Positions 47,105 to 56,249 of a stretch of 64,000 nt of DNA are shown one piece after another; position 1 is the stretch's first letter, and the number at the start of each line of letters is the position of its first letter. The notes below the pieces were generated by a model. It was not told the origin of the DNA. It saw only the letters and a list, made by a program, of their open reading frames with translations, and searched no databases. Location of the stretch: the NCBI RefSeq assembly GCF_000283515.1, contig NC_015976.1, positions 2,698,501 through 2,762,500 on the forward strand, given 5' to 3'. The position numbers and the translations under genes are program-made. The DNA comes from Sphingobium sp. SYK-6. Its GTDB lineage: Bacteria > Pseudomonadota > Alphaproteobacteria > Sphingomonadales > Sphingomonadaceae.

Positions 47105-48280
47105 TCAGGCGACTCGGCTCGTGAACGGCCCGTTGCGCGCGTCCCGCTCCACCCATTCGATGAGTTTGGAGAGGATGCGGCGCAGCACTTCGTCCTGTTC
47201 GTCCAGCCGCTGCTCGGCGCTGGCGAGCCGGGCCTCGAGCTCGGCGATCCGCTCTTCCGCCGCCTCGGGGAGGCGCGTTTCCTGCGGCGACATGGCAGGA
47301 TCGCGATGTCGCTCGCCCCGGGCAATCGCCGCGTTCAGCGTCTCGACCTCGCTTTGCAGTTCGCGCAGATGATCGACATCGGCCGCTTCGTTGCCCTCTT
47401 CCGCCTCGGCCATCAGCGCCGCGCGCGCGGCTTGCGTGGCGGGCGGCGTCTCGCTGTCCGGCGCCGCGAAATCATTGCCGAGATCAGCGACGACGGCCTC
47501 CACCACCCGCTCGTCGATGATGTCGAGCTGGTCGATCGCGCCGAGCAGCAGCACGCGGCTCACCAGCGCGTTGAGGCGCCGGGGCACGCAGCCGCTGGCC
47601 TGCGCCAGCAGGGAATGCGCATCGCTCGTGAAGCGCGGATTGCCCGTCCAGCCCACCACCTTGAGGCGATGCTCGATATAGGGGCCGACTTCCTCGGGCT
47701 GCATGGGGTCGAGATGATGGGTGGCGATGATCCGCTGGCGCAGCTGCTCGAGCCCTTCCGAGCCCGAGATGCGCTCGCGGAACTCGGGCTGGCCGAGCAG
47801 GAAGATCTGCAGCAGCGACTGGCCGCCGAGCTGGAAATTGCTGAGCATGCGCAGCTCTTCCAGCGCCGTGGGGGAGAGATTCTGCGCCTCGTCCACCACC
47901 AGCAGCGTCCGCCGGCCGGCACGGGCCTGATGATGGAGGAACGCCTCGATGCGGCTCAGGACATGCGCCTTTTCGACATGATCGGTGGCGATGCCGAAGG
48001 CCTGGGCAGCCAGACGCAGCATGTCGTCGCCCTCGACCTGCGTCGAGACGATCTTGACCGCGGTGAGCCGCTGCGGATCGATGGTGGCCATGAGATGGCC
48101 GACCAGCGTGGTCTTGCCCGCGCCGATGTCGCCGGTGATGACGATGAAGCCCTCGCCCTGCGCGAGGCCATAGCCGAGATAGGACATCGCCTTGCGATGC
48201 GTGGCGCTCTCGAAATAGAAAGCCGGGTCCGGCGTGAGCTGGAAGGGCCGTCCGGTGAAGCGATAATATTTTTCGTACAT
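47105..48280 (-). CDS. XrtA-system secretion ATPase (ExeA-like AAA)
   Basis: A 391-aa AAA ATPase. MYEKYYRFTGRPFQLTPDPAFYF is the typical start; Walker A is GDIGAGKTTL, Walker B LLVVDEAQNLS, with a sensor segment FLLGQPEFRERI. This is the PEP-CTERM-locus secretion-ATPase subfamily related to ExeA/GspA. After about residue 310 a C-terminal coiled coil (LRELQSEVETLNAAI, EERIAELEARLASAEQRLDEQDEVLRRIL) replaces the peptidoglycan-binding part seen in ExeA. The ATG has GGAGAC at good spacing. It sits between the outer-membrane protein and the deacetylase. The partner it energises is not known. Confidence 0.93.
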   Translation of the reverse strand: MYEKYYRFTGRPFQLTPDPAFYFESATHRKAMSYLGYGLAQGEGFIVITGDIGAGKTTLVGHLMATIDPQRLTAVKIVSTQVEGDDMLRLAAQAFGIATDHVEKAHVLSRIEAFLHHQARAGRRTLLVVDEAQNLSPTALEELRMLSNFQLGGQSLLQIFLLGQPEFRERISGSEGLEQLRQRIIATHHLDPMQPEEVGPYIEHRLKVVGWTGNPRFTSDAHSLLAQASGCVPRRLNALVSRVLLLGAIDQLDIIDERVVEAVVADLGNDFAAPDSETPPATQAARAALMAEAEEGNEAADVDHLRELQSEVETLNAAIARGERHRDPAMSPQETRLPEAAEERIAELEARLASAEQRLDEQDEVLRRILSKLIEWVERDARNGPFTSRVA

Positions 48281-48303
48281 GATCGAAGTCTCCGGAAGGA
48301 CGC

Positions 48304-50028
48304 TCAGAACTGATACCGCAGCCCGATCTGGGCAAGCAACGAGATGAAGGATTGCTGCGCCTGGGTATCGATCGAATCGATGCCGATCGCGGCCGAGGCG
48401 CTGAGACGCCGCCAGATCATGCGCCGATAGCCGACATTGGCGCCGATATTGGTGACATCGCCGATCCCCGGCGTGCCGGAGTCGAAATAATTGACATAGC
48501 CCATGACGTCGAAGGCCGCATCCGAGCCATAAGCCCGCGAGGCGCCCAGCATGGCGAAATAATTCTGGTCGGCAAGCCCGTTGGCCGGCGCCAGCACCGA
48601 TTGGCCGTCGCTGATGAACTTGCGGTGCGCATAGCCCGCCGCCGCGCTGACCGTCCAGGCATCGGCGCGCCGGGCGATCTGCGCCACCACCCCGCGATTG
48701 CGGAAGTTCGCGCTGGTGATGCCGGTGAGCGTATCCGTGAAGCAGGCGCCGCCCGCCTGCGCATCGCCGAAGGCGCAGCCGGTCAGGTCACCCGAGAAAG
48801 GATTGCGCACCACGTAGAAGTCCGTGCCGATATTGGCGAGCGCGCCGTTGAGCGCGCGGCCGAAACTATCCACGCTGTCGAACAGCACGACATTCACCGC
48901 CGTGTTGCGCCCGCGCCAGGCAAGGCTGCCGGTATAGCTCATCGAGCCGTAGCGATGGCCCACGCGCAGTTCCGCTTCCAGGCGCGGATTGGGGCGCCAG
49001 AGCACGCCGGCATCCCAGATGATCCCGTCCTGATCGTAGGAGAGGCGCCGTGGCGACGCGGAATCGGTCACGAAACGGCCATTCTCGTCACGAACCGGCA
49101 CGCCATTGGCATCGCGCAGGGCATCGCGATTGCTGATCTCGATCTTCTCGTAGCCGACGCCGCCGACCAGCGCGACCGTGGGCGAAATCGGCACCGTGAT
49201 GTCGGCCCGCGCATATTTGTCGTCGAAGCGCTGGTCGAGCTGCGAGGCATCCTCGCGGATCCAGCCAACGCCGAGCGACCAGCCCACGGGCAGCACGCCG
49301 GGCTGCATCCCCACCGCGGCATTGGCGACATGCAGCCAGCTCTCGTCGAAATAGCCCGCGACGGGCGCGCCGACGGCCGCTGCGGCGCCGAAATCCGTGT
49401 CCACCCGGTTATAGCCGAGGCGATAGGCGCCGGTCACCGTGAGGTCGCCCACCGGCACCGAGAGATTGGGGCCGATATAGGCGGAATAGGTATGCGCCGT
49501 GTTCGTCACGTCCGCCAGCGTCGTGTTGGCGCCGATATAGCCATCCGCCCGCACCCGGGTCGCCAGCGCGCCCGCCTCGATGCTGAGCACATTGCGCACC
49601 GCGTCGATGCGGCCATTCACGATGCCGCTCAGGATATCCTGGTCGGTCCGCCCGCCGCCCCATGCGAACTGATGCTCGTAGCGCACGTCCGCACCCAGCG
49701 CGGCATTGGCCGTCTCGATCGAGGCCGTGACGCCGGCCGCCACGCTCGTATAAGTGACTGTGTCGCCGTCGCCGCCCTTGAGGTTCCAGATCGCCGTCTG
49801 GTCCACTTCCAGATAAGGCGAGATGGCGATATCGCGGCGGGACTTGCGGGACTTGCGGTCGCCGCGCCCCTCGCGAGCGGCCGAGGGCGTTGCCGAGCCC
49901 CCCTGCCCCGCCGTCACGTCGCTGTCTCCGAGCAGGCCGCCCATCTGCGCCTGCAGCGGCGTTGCGGACATCGCGCAGGCAAGCGCGGCCGCGAGGCCGG
50001 CGAGGTTCCCCCGGCACGCAAGCGTCAT
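48304..50028 (-). CDS. PEP-CTERM-system outer-membrane beta-barrel protein (EpsL-like)
   Basis: A 574-aa exported protein. The signal peptide ends near LQAQMGG; a short disordered Gly/Ser region and RKSRRDIAISPYLEVDQTAIWNL open the mature domain. The rest is a repeated amphipathic beta-strand pattern ending QIGLRYQF, with the terminal F typical of outer-membrane barrels. It matches the locus-specific outer-membrane subfamily (TIGR03016 type). It may help export the polysaccharide across the outer membrane beside the Wza-like protein. ATG 50028 overlaps the kinase stop (ATGA). A long frame extending upstream through the kinase gene is a shadow. Confidence 0.9.
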   Translation of the reverse strand: MTLACRGNLAGLAAALACAMSATPLQAQMGGLLGDSDVTAGQGGSATPSAAREGRGDRKSRKSRRDIAISPYLEVDQTAIWNLKGGDGDTVTYTSVAAGVTASIETANAALGADVRYEHQFAWGGGRTDQDILSGIVNGRIDAVRNVLSIEAGALATRVRADGYIGANTTLADVTNTAHTYSAYIGPNLSVPVGDLTVTGAYRLGYNRVDTDFGAAAAVGAPVAGYFDESWLHVANAAVGMQPGVLPVGWSLGVGWIREDASQLDQRFDDKYARADITVPISPTVALVGGVGYEKIEISNRDALRDANGVPVRDENGRFVTDSASPRRLSYDQDGIIWDAGVLWRPNPRLEAELRVGHRYGSMSYTGSLAWRGRNTAVNVVLFDSVDSFGRALNGALANIGTDFYVVRNPFSGDLTGCAFGDAQAGGACFTDTLTGITSANFRNRGVVAQIARRADAWTVSAAAGYAHRKFISDGQSVLAPANGLADQNYFAMLGASRAYGSDAAFDVMGYVNYFDSGTPGIGDVTNIGANVGYRRMIWRRLSASAAIGIDSIDTQAQQSFISLLAQIGLRYQF

Positions 50029-51032
50029 GACGCGGCCTTTCCGTAATAAGTGCCGAACTGGCGGCCACTGGACGAGAATTTGACGCCATTGAGCAGCAGC
50101 CGGATGAGGGGGCACTGGCCGATGAGGTTCACCGCATCGCGCAGCGCCGCCTCGCTCGTGCGATCGGCGCGCACGACCATCACGGTCTGGCCGACATGGC
50201 GTGCCAGCTCGGAGGCGAGCGAGGCCGCCAGCGCAGGCGGCGAATCGAAGATCACGATGCGGCGGGCATTGTCCGCCACCAGCCGGTCCATCACCTGCCG
50301 CGTCCGGCCCGAGGCGAGGAATTCCGTATCGTTGCGGACATGGCGCCCGGCCGGCAGCACGCTCAGCGAGGGGACGTCCGTGCGCAAGATCGACTGGCCG
50401 ATCGGCATCTGCGGATCGACCAGCGCATCCATGAAGCCGGGGCCTTCCGGGAGACCCAGCAATTCGCACAGCTCCGGCTTGCCGAAATCGGCATCGACCA
50501 GAAGCACGTCCATGTCCTGTTCGGCGGCCAGCGACATCGCCAGATTGATGGCGCACCAGGTCTTGCCTTCGCCCGGATGCGCGGAATTGACGAGCACGAA
50601 GTTTCCGCGTCCCTTGGTGGCGCCGGTCTCGCTGTCGAAGGCGGCGGCGAGGACCCGGCGCTTGACGATGCGGAATTCCTCGCCCGTGCCGGTGATTTCG
50701 CCATCCGGCAGGATGATGCCCAGCGCTTCGAGCCGGTCCCGATCGATCGCATGGCGCATGCCGGACCAGACGGGCACCGGCGGCGTCAGCGCCTCGGCCG
50801 ACTGAAGCGGCGCCGGACCGTCGATGTGCGGCGCGGCTGCCGTGGCATTGGCGACCGCCGGCTCGGGCAACGGATCAGCTGCGGCATCGCTCTCGGCGGG
50901 CGCCGGTGCCGCCCCGGCACCGGGCACGACGGCATGGGGCGTGACGCTCTGCAAGGCCGCCGCGAGATCGAAATGATCGGCGGCGCGCTCAAGGAGCGAG
51001 GGCGGCTTCCGTTCGGCGGATGGGCCAGTCAT
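50025..51032 (-). CDS. XrtA-associated BY-type tyrosine autokinase (CpsD/Wzc-C-like)
   Basis: A 335-aa cytoplasmic kinase that cycles on and off the Wzz co-polymerase. An N-terminal Pro/Ala-rich region of about 110 residues precedes the P-loop ATPase: Walker A NSAHPGEGKTWCAINLA, Walker A' DVLLVDADFG, Walker B RRIVIFDSPP. The family's C-terminal tyrosine cluster is reduced to the YY pair in GTYYGK. ATG 51032 has GGGAG ten bases upstream; a GTG at 51053 overlapping the Wzz stop is an equally possible start. The separate kinase and Wzz genes resemble the Gram-positive CpsC/CpsD split. Confidence 0.92.
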   Translation of the reverse strand: MTGPSAERKPPSLLERAADHFDLAAALQSVTPHAVVPGAGAAPAPAESDAAADPLPEPAVANATAAAPHIDGPAPLQSAEALTPPVPVWSGMRHAIDRDRLEALGIILPDGEITGTGEEFRIVKRRVLAAAFDSETGATKGRGNFVLVNSAHPGEGKTWCAINLAMSLAAEQDMDVLLVDADFGKPELCELLGLPEGPGFMDALVDPQMPIGQSILRTDVPSLSVLPAGRHVRNDTEFLASGRTRQVMDRLVADNARRIVIFDSPPALAASLASELARHVGQTVMVVRADRTSEAALRDAVNLIGQCPLIRLLLNGVKFSSSGRQFGTYYGKAAS

Positions 51033-51049
51033 GTCCTTCTCGCTCCCGC

Positions 51050-52570
51050 TCACGCGCTCATGCCGCGCTGGATGAACTCGACGGCGAGCAGGACGAAGCA
51101 CATCGCCCCCAGCCCGCCGCACCCCGCATAGAACCAGCGGGCATGCTGCCGGATGCGCTGCGCCCGCGCCGGCGTCTCGACTTCCGAGATGCCGCCGATC
51201 ACCGGCAGGCCCGTCGCTTTCTCCAGCCGCCCCGTGGTGGGGTAGGTCGTGCGGATCTGGCTGAGCGCGAACGCCGCGGCAATGCCGGCGCCGATGCCCG
51301 TGACCAGCACGGCGAACAGCAGCAGCGGCCGGTTCGGCGAGGCCGGGATCGGCGAAAGCGACGGCGGATCGATGACGCGGAACTTGAAGGCGCCGCCTTC
51401 GCTCTGCACATCCCCGCGCAGCCGGACCGCTTCCCGGTCCGCCAGCAGCTTGTCATATTGCTGCTTCACCGCATCATAGTCGCGATTGAGCCGGTCCTGC
51501 TCGGCGGCAAGGCCGGGCTCGTCGATCTGCTTGCGCGTGAGCGCGTTGAGATCGCCCTCCAGCTGCGCCTTGCGCGCCTGCAGCGCGGAGACGGTCGAGC
51601 CGCGTTCGGCCTGCATCGCCCTCAGCGAAAGATAGGCCGGGTTGGGCGTCCGCGTGCCGCCGGCAGCGCCGCTGCCCAGCTTGCGCAGGGTCTCGATCTG
51701 CCGCTTGAGCGCCACGACGTCGGGGTGATTGTCCGTCCAGCCCTGCGCACGCGCGGAGGCGAGCTGTCCCTCGGCCTGCGCCAGCGCCGAAAGGCCGCCG
51801 GTCGGCCCGACCGCCGAGACGATGTCGGCCGGCGTGCCCGCAAGCTGTCCATTGATGCCCGCCAGCGCACTGCGCGCGGACACCAGTTGCGAGTCGATCT
51901 GCGAGACTTCCGCGCGCATCGCCTCGGCCCGGGCACTGATCGATCCGCCGCCGGGCACCGAGCCCAGATGCTGCTGCTCGAAGGCGACGCGCTTCTGCTC
52001 GGTGCTCTCCAACTCCTTCGCGCGCGCCGCGATCTGCGCATCGAGGAACTTGAGCGAATGGCTGGCATCGGCAATGCCGCCCGCTGCGTTGGTTTCCTGG
52101 AAGGCCTGGATGAGCCCCGCCACGACCTGCGCCGCCATACGCGCATTCTCGCCGGCGCCGAGCGCCCGGTCCGACCAGTTGGCGGTGATCTCGAAGAGAT
52201 TGTCCTGCTGGGAAAGGACCTGCACATTCTGCCGCAGCAGGCCGACTTTCGCGCCGATGTCGCGATCGCTGACCGCACCGGCACCCAGATCGGTGTTGCG
52301 CACCACACGGTCCAGCACCTCGGCGCTGGTCATCGTCTGGCGCACCTGATCCAGTGCCTTCTGCTGGTCGAGCGGCGAGTCGTTGAGGCTGCCGGGTAGC
52401 ACCGAGTCCATCTGGACGAACACCCGCGCGCGCGACTGATAGACATTGGGCACGAGCGCGACGGCAAGCCAGCCCAGCAGGCATACGCCCCACGCAACCG
52501 ACAGCGCGACCCAGCGCCGCTGCCAGATGCCGTGGAGGATGATCTGCAGTTCTTCGTAAAGATTGTTCAT
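51050..52570 (-). CDS. XrtA-system polysaccharide chain-length determinant (Wzz/PCP)
   Basis: A 506-aa inner-membrane co-polymerase. N-terminal helix (WQRRWVALSVAWGVCLLGWLAVALVPNVYQSRARVFVQ) and C-terminal helix pair (PNRPLLLFAVLVTGIGAGIAAAFALSQI and later FYAGCGGLGAMCFVLLAVEF) flank a long periplasmic coiled coil with FLDAQIAARAKELESTEQKRVAFEQQ. It corresponds to the TIGR03007-type subfamily of PEP-CTERM loci. It sets polymer length with the downstream kinase. ATG at 52570 follows the export-protein gene by 39 bp. Confidence 0.92.
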   Translation of the reverse strand: MNNLYEELQIILHGIWQRRWVALSVAWGVCLLGWLAVALVPNVYQSRARVFVQMDSVLPGSLNDSPLDQQKALDQVRQTMTSAEVLDRVVRNTDLGAGAVSDRDIGAKVGLLRQNVQVLSQQDNLFEITANWSDRALGAGENARMAAQVVAGLIQAFQETNAAGGIADASHSLKFLDAQIAARAKELESTEQKRVAFEQQHLGSVPGGGSISARAEAMRAEVSQIDSQLVSARSALAGINGQLAGTPADIVSAVGPTGGLSALAQAEGQLASARAQGWTDNHPDVVALKRQIETLRKLGSGAAGGTRTPNPAYLSLRAMQAERGSTVSALQARKAQLEGDLNALTRKQIDEPGLAAEQDRLNRDYDAVKQQYDKLLADREAVRLRGDVQSEGGAFKFRVIDPPSLSPIPASPNRPLLLFAVLVTGIGAGIAAAFALSQIRTTYPTTGRLEKATGLPVIGGISEVETPARAQRIRQHARWFYAGCGGLGAMCFVLLAVEFIQRGMSA

Positions 52571-52609
52571 GCCGGTTCGATACCCCCGCGCCGCGCCATG
52601 GCGCCGCTC

Positions 52610-53263
52610 CTAGAACATGCTCTCGGGAATGATGATGACGTCGCCCGGCGCCAGCCGCACATTGGCGCGGGAATCGCCGCGCTTGAGCAGGTCGCCGAGG
52701 CGCACCTTATATTCCTTCTGCCGGCCGCTCTCGCGATCATAGCGGATGAGGCGCGCCCTGTTGCCCGCCGCATATTCGGACAGGCCACCGACCGCGATCA
52801 TGGCATCGAGCAATGTCATGTTGGCCCGGTAAGGCAGCGAGGCCGGCTTTTCCGTGGCGCCGACGATGCGGATCTGCTGCGAATAGGTGCCGGCGAAATT
52901 GTTGACGATCACCGAGACGATCGGATTCTCGATATATTGCGAGAGCTGGATCTTGATGTCGTCCGCAAGCATGGCGGGCGTCTTGCCCACGGCGGGCATG
53001 TCCGAGATGAGCGGCGTGGTGATGCGTCCGTCCGGGCGCACCTGCACTTTCGCGCCCAGTTCCGCATTGCGCCAGACGAAGATCGTCAGCTCGTCGAGCG
53101 GCCCGATCACATATTCCTCGCCCGGCCCCTCGCTTGTCGAGACGAAGGCGGCCGGCGGCAGCTCGGCGCCCGACGATGCGCCGCCCGCAGCGCATCCGGT
53201 CAGGAGCGCAGGCAGGGCGAGGCCCAGCAGCGAAGCCGCGATGAAAGTTCGCTTGAAGCGCAT
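52610..53263 (-). CDS. Polysaccharide export lipoprotein (Wza-like, XrtA locus)
   Basis: A 217-aa outer-membrane-associated lipoprotein. The signal peptide ends with lipobox LLTGC. The polysaccharide-export domain (GEEYVIGPLDELTIFVWRNAELGAKVQVRPDGRITTPLISDMPAVGKTPAMLADDI) and one SLBB-type repeat (IRIVGATEKPASLPYRANMTLLDAMIAVGGLSEYAAGN) follow, ending PGDVIIIPESMF. It is shorter than E. coli Wza, as in other XrtA loci. It is the first gene of the minus-strand EPS operon, so the operon promoter probably lies in the 146 bp upstream (53264-53409), where I could not pick out clear elements. Confidence 0.93.
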   Translation of the reverse strand: MRFKRTFIAASLLGLALPALLTGCAAGGASSGAELPPAAFVSTSEGPGEEYVIGPLDELTIFVWRNAELGAKVQVRPDGRITTPLISDMPAVGKTPAMLADDIKIQLSQYIENPIVSVIVNNFAGTYSQQIRIVGATEKPASLPYRANMTLLDAMIAVGGLSEYAAGNRARLIRYDRESGRQKEYKVRLGDLLKRGDSRANVRLAPGDVIIIPESMF

Positions 53264-53409
53264 GCAGATCACTTTCTCTTCAACACCGCAAGGAAGCGGA
53301 ACGGCGCGCGCAAGGCCCCGAGGCGCCGCTGCCCGCAGGCTCCGGCTATGTCGAAAAACCGTGAAGATAGCGTTAGGAATGCCCCCACCCGCCCGGGCCC
53401 GGACGCGCC

Positions 53410-54657
53410 TCAGTCCTCCACCAGCAATTCCATGGCCGGCGCATGCCCCAGAAAAGCGGAAGGACTGGCGCTGGCGCCATAGGCCCCCGCGAGGAAAACC
53501 GCCACCAGATCGCCCGGCTCCACCGGCGGCAGGGCAAGGGAATCGCCCAGTCGGTCGAGCGGCGTGCAGAGGCAGCCGATGACCGTGAGAGGCTCGGCGC
53601 AGATCGGCCCATCGAAGCGATTGGCGATCGCGAGCGGATAATTGCGCCGCACCACCGTGCCGAAATTGCCGCTCGCCGCAAGCTGATGATGCAGGCCCCC
53701 GTCAACGACCGCGAACCGCTCGCCATGGCTGGTTTTCACGTCCACCACGCGCGTCAGATACACGCCCGCCTCCGCGACCAGATAGCGGCCCAGTTCCAGC
53801 GCGAAGCGGCTCTCGGCAAGAATGGCGGGCCGGCTTTCCAGCGTCTCGCCCAGCGCCGTGCCGATCAGGCCGATGTCGAGGGGCATGTCGCCGGGGAAGT
53901 AGGGGACGCCGAAGCCGCCCCCCAGATTCACCAGCGGCGGGGCCGCGCCGACCTCTTCGGAGAGGCGCGCGGCAAGCGCGACAGTCTGGGACTGGGCTGC
54001 GATGATCGCCTCTGCATCGAGCGACTGGGAGCCCGCGAAGATGTGCCAGCCCCGCCAGAGCGCGCCTTGCGCGATCACATGACGGGCCAGCGCCGCTGCC
54101 CTGTCGGCATCCACGCCGAAGGGCCGGGCGCCGCCCCCCATGCGCATGCCCGATCCCTTGAGTTCGAAATCCGGGTTGACCCGCACCGCGAGGCGCGGCC
54201 GCACGCCAAGCCGCTGGCCGATGGCAAGGGCGCGCGCCGCTTCCCCTTCCGATTCCAGATTGATGGCGACGCCCGCCGCAATGGCGGCTTCCAGTTCCCG
54301 GTCCTGCTTGCCGGGCCCGGCAAAGCTGATCCGCTCGCCTGCGACATGGGCGCCCAGCGCCAGCGACAGCTCGCCAGAGGACGCGATGTCGAAGCCATCC
54401 ACCAGTCCCGCCATCAATGCGAGCAGCGGCGGGAAGGGATTTGCCTTCATGGCATAATGGAGATCGACACCGTGCGGCATCACCTCGCGCAGCGCCGCGA
54501 TGCGCGCGCGGATCATCCCGGCATCATAAGCGAACAGGGGCGTGTCGCCCGCCTCGTCGACCAGCGCCGCCGCGCCACGCCCGCCAATCAGCAGCATGCC
54601 CTGCTCGCTCTGGAAGCCGGGCGGGATCGGGCCCATCGGCTTCACTTTCATGGTCAT
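53410..54657 (-). CDS. PLP-dependent decarboxylase, exosortase A system-associated
   Basis: A 415-aa fold-type III decarboxylase related to diaminopimelate and ornithine/arginine decarboxylases. PLP lysine is K71 in HYAMKANPFPPLL; phosphate-binding LVNLGGGFGVPYF and the RFALELGRYLVAEAGVYL and GGLHHQL segments are present. The CLCTPLDRLGDSL stretch carries the decarboxylase-family cysteine and Asp. It matches the TIGR03099-type subgroup. Its start overlaps the AMP-ligase stop (ATGA), so ligase and decarboxylase are made together. A reasonable inference is that the pair plus the acyl carrier protein make and carry an amine-derived group for the polymer. The substrate is unknown. Confidence 0.92.
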   Translation of the reverse strand: MTMKVKPMGPIPPGFQSEQGMLLIGGRGAAALVDEAGDTPLFAYDAGMIRARIAALREVMPHGVDLHYAMKANPFPPLLALMAGLVDGFDIASSGELSLALGAHVAGERISFAGPGKQDRELEAAIAAGVAINLESEGEAARALAIGQRLGVRPRLAVRVNPDFELKGSGMRMGGGARPFGVDADRAAALARHVIAQGALWRGWHIFAGSQSLDAEAIIAAQSQTVALAARLSEEVGAAPPLVNLGGGFGVPYFPGDMPLDIGLIGTALGETLESRPAILAESRFALELGRYLVAEAGVYLTRVVDVKTSHGERFAVVDGGLHHQLAASGNFGTVVRRNYPLAIANRFDGPICAEPLTVIGCLCTPLDRLGDSLALPPVEPGDLVAVFLAGAYGASASPSAFLGHAPAMELLVED

Positions 54658-56189
54658 GCCCCTTCCCCTCCCTGCGCCAGGGCGGCCAGCGCCACACGGT
54701 CAATCTTGCCGTTCGGATTACGCGGCATCGCTTCGAGACGAAGGATGTCCGCCGGTTGCATGAATGTCGGCAGGAGCTGCCGCAAGGCGCCCCGCACCCG
54801 GTCCACGAGCGCCGCCTGATCCTCCGCGCAAAGCGAAGCCTCGCCGCGCAGGAACAGCACGATCGCCTGCCCCAGCCGCTCATCCGGTCGCCCGAGCGCG
54901 CAGGCTTCCGCCACGCCCGAGACGGCGAGCGCCGCTTCCTCGATCTCGCTGGGGCTGATGCGATTGCCCGCGCTCTTGATCATGGCATCGTCCCGCCCGA
55001 CGAAGCGCAGCAGCCCGTCCCGATCCCGCACCACCGTGTCGCCGGACCACACCGCCATGCCGCCATAGCGCGAAGTCGCCGGTGCGGGACGGAAGCGCTC
55101 CGCCGTACGTGCCGCGTCGCGCCAGTAGCCCTGCGCCACCAGCGGACCGCAATGGACCAGCTCGCCCGGCTCCTCGTCCGCCGCGAGCGTGCCATCCGGC
55201 CGCACCACCAGCACTTCCGCGTCCGGGATCGCGCGGCCGATGCTGTCGGGATGGTCCGCCAGCATGGCAGGGGGCAGGAATGTGGAGCGGAAAGCCTCGG
55301 TCAGCCCATACATCGCGAAAATGTCCACCTCGGGGAACGTCTCGCGCAGCCGGGCGATGAGCGGCCGGGTCAGCGCGCCGCCGCTGTTGGTGATCCTGCG
55401 CAGGGATTGCACCGCTTCGGTCGGCCATGCCGTCTCGACAAGCTGCGTCCAGAGCGGCGGCACGCCCGCGAGCGTCGTGATCCGATGAGTCCCGATGGCC
55501 TTCACCACCTCGCGCGGCAGCAGATAATCCAGCGGCACGACGCACCCGCCCGCCCACCATGTGGAGAAGAGCTGGTTCTGGCCGTAATCGAAACTGAGCG
55601 GCAGCACGGCGAGCGTGCGATCCTGCGCCGCAAGGCCGAGATACGTGGCCACGGCCCGCGCGCCGATCATGAGATTGGCGTGGCTCAGCATCACGCCCTT
55701 GGGGCGCCCCGTCGAACCGGACGTGTAGAGGATCTCGACAAGCCGGTCCGGTGGCGCATCGCCGGGCGGCAAGGCAGGCGCGCCGTCCCGGCCCATGACA
55801 GCTTCCAGAGCGCCTTCCTCGACCACAAGAAGGCCCGGCGGCGTATCGCCCGGCTCCAGCGTCGCGAGGCGGGCCGGCGCCGAGACAAGCATCGCGGCCT
55901 CGCTGTCGGCCAGGATATGCGCCACCTGCGCGCGCCTGAGCAGCGGATTGACCGGCACATAGACGAAGCCCGCGCGCGCCGCCGCGAGCGGCAGGACCAC
56001 CGTCGCCACGCCTTTCGGCAGCCAGGCGGCGATCCGGCTCCCGCCGGGGAAGCCATGCCCCGCCAGCCAATGGGCGAGCCGGCCGGTCATGGCGTCCAGC
56101 CCGGCATAGTCGATCACGCCGAATTTCCCGGCCAGCGCGGGTGCATCGGGCCGTCCGCAACGGGGAAGATGGTCGAGAGGTGGGATCAT
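54654..56189 (-). CDS. Acyl-CoA/acyl-carrier ligase (AMP-forming), exosortase A system-associated
   Basis: A 511-aa ANL-superfamily adenylating enzyme. ATP-binding P-loop is LYTSGSTGRPKGVMLSH; further motifs are FAMYGLTEAFRSTFLPP, the SGDTVVRDRDGLLRFVGRDDAMIKSAGNRISPSEIE hinge region and the catalytic Lys in NPNGKIDR near the C-terminus. It matches the TIGR03098-type subfamily found in XrtA loci. The start at ATG 56189 begins the family domain (MIPPLDHLP). It is coupled to the PLP decarboxylase and divergent from the acetyltransferase and acyl carrier protein, its likely partner for loading an activated acid. Confidence 0.92.
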   Translation of the reverse strand: MIPPLDHLPRCGRPDAPALAGKFGVIDYAGLDAMTGRLAHWLAGHGFPGGSRIAAWLPKGVATVVLPLAAARAGFVYVPVNPLLRRAQVAHILADSEAAMLVSAPARLATLEPGDTPPGLLVVEEGALEAVMGRDGAPALPPGDAPPDRLVEILYTSGSTGRPKGVMLSHANLMIGARAVATYLGLAAQDRTLAVLPLSFDYGQNQLFSTWWAGGCVVPLDYLLPREVVKAIGTHRITTLAGVPPLWTQLVETAWPTEAVQSLRRITNSGGALTRPLIARLRETFPEVDIFAMYGLTEAFRSTFLPPAMLADHPDSIGRAIPDAEVLVVRPDGTLAADEEPGELVHCGPLVAQGYWRDAARTAERFRPAPATSRYGGMAVWSGDTVVRDRDGLLRFVGRDDAMIKSAGNRISPSEIEEAALAVSGVAEACALGRPDERLGQAIVLFLRGEASLCAEDQAALVDRVRGALRQLLPTFMQPADILRLEAMPRNPNGKIDRVALAALAQGGEGA

Positions 56190-56249
56190 CGCTGGCCCAT
56201 TAACATGATCGATGGACTTTTGGGGATAGGTGTCGCGCGGAACCGCGCC

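Noticed and set aside
54417..56249. In-frame upstream extension of the GNAT acyltransferase
   Set aside because: Runs antisense to the AMP-ligase; similarity to acyltransferases begins only after 56250.
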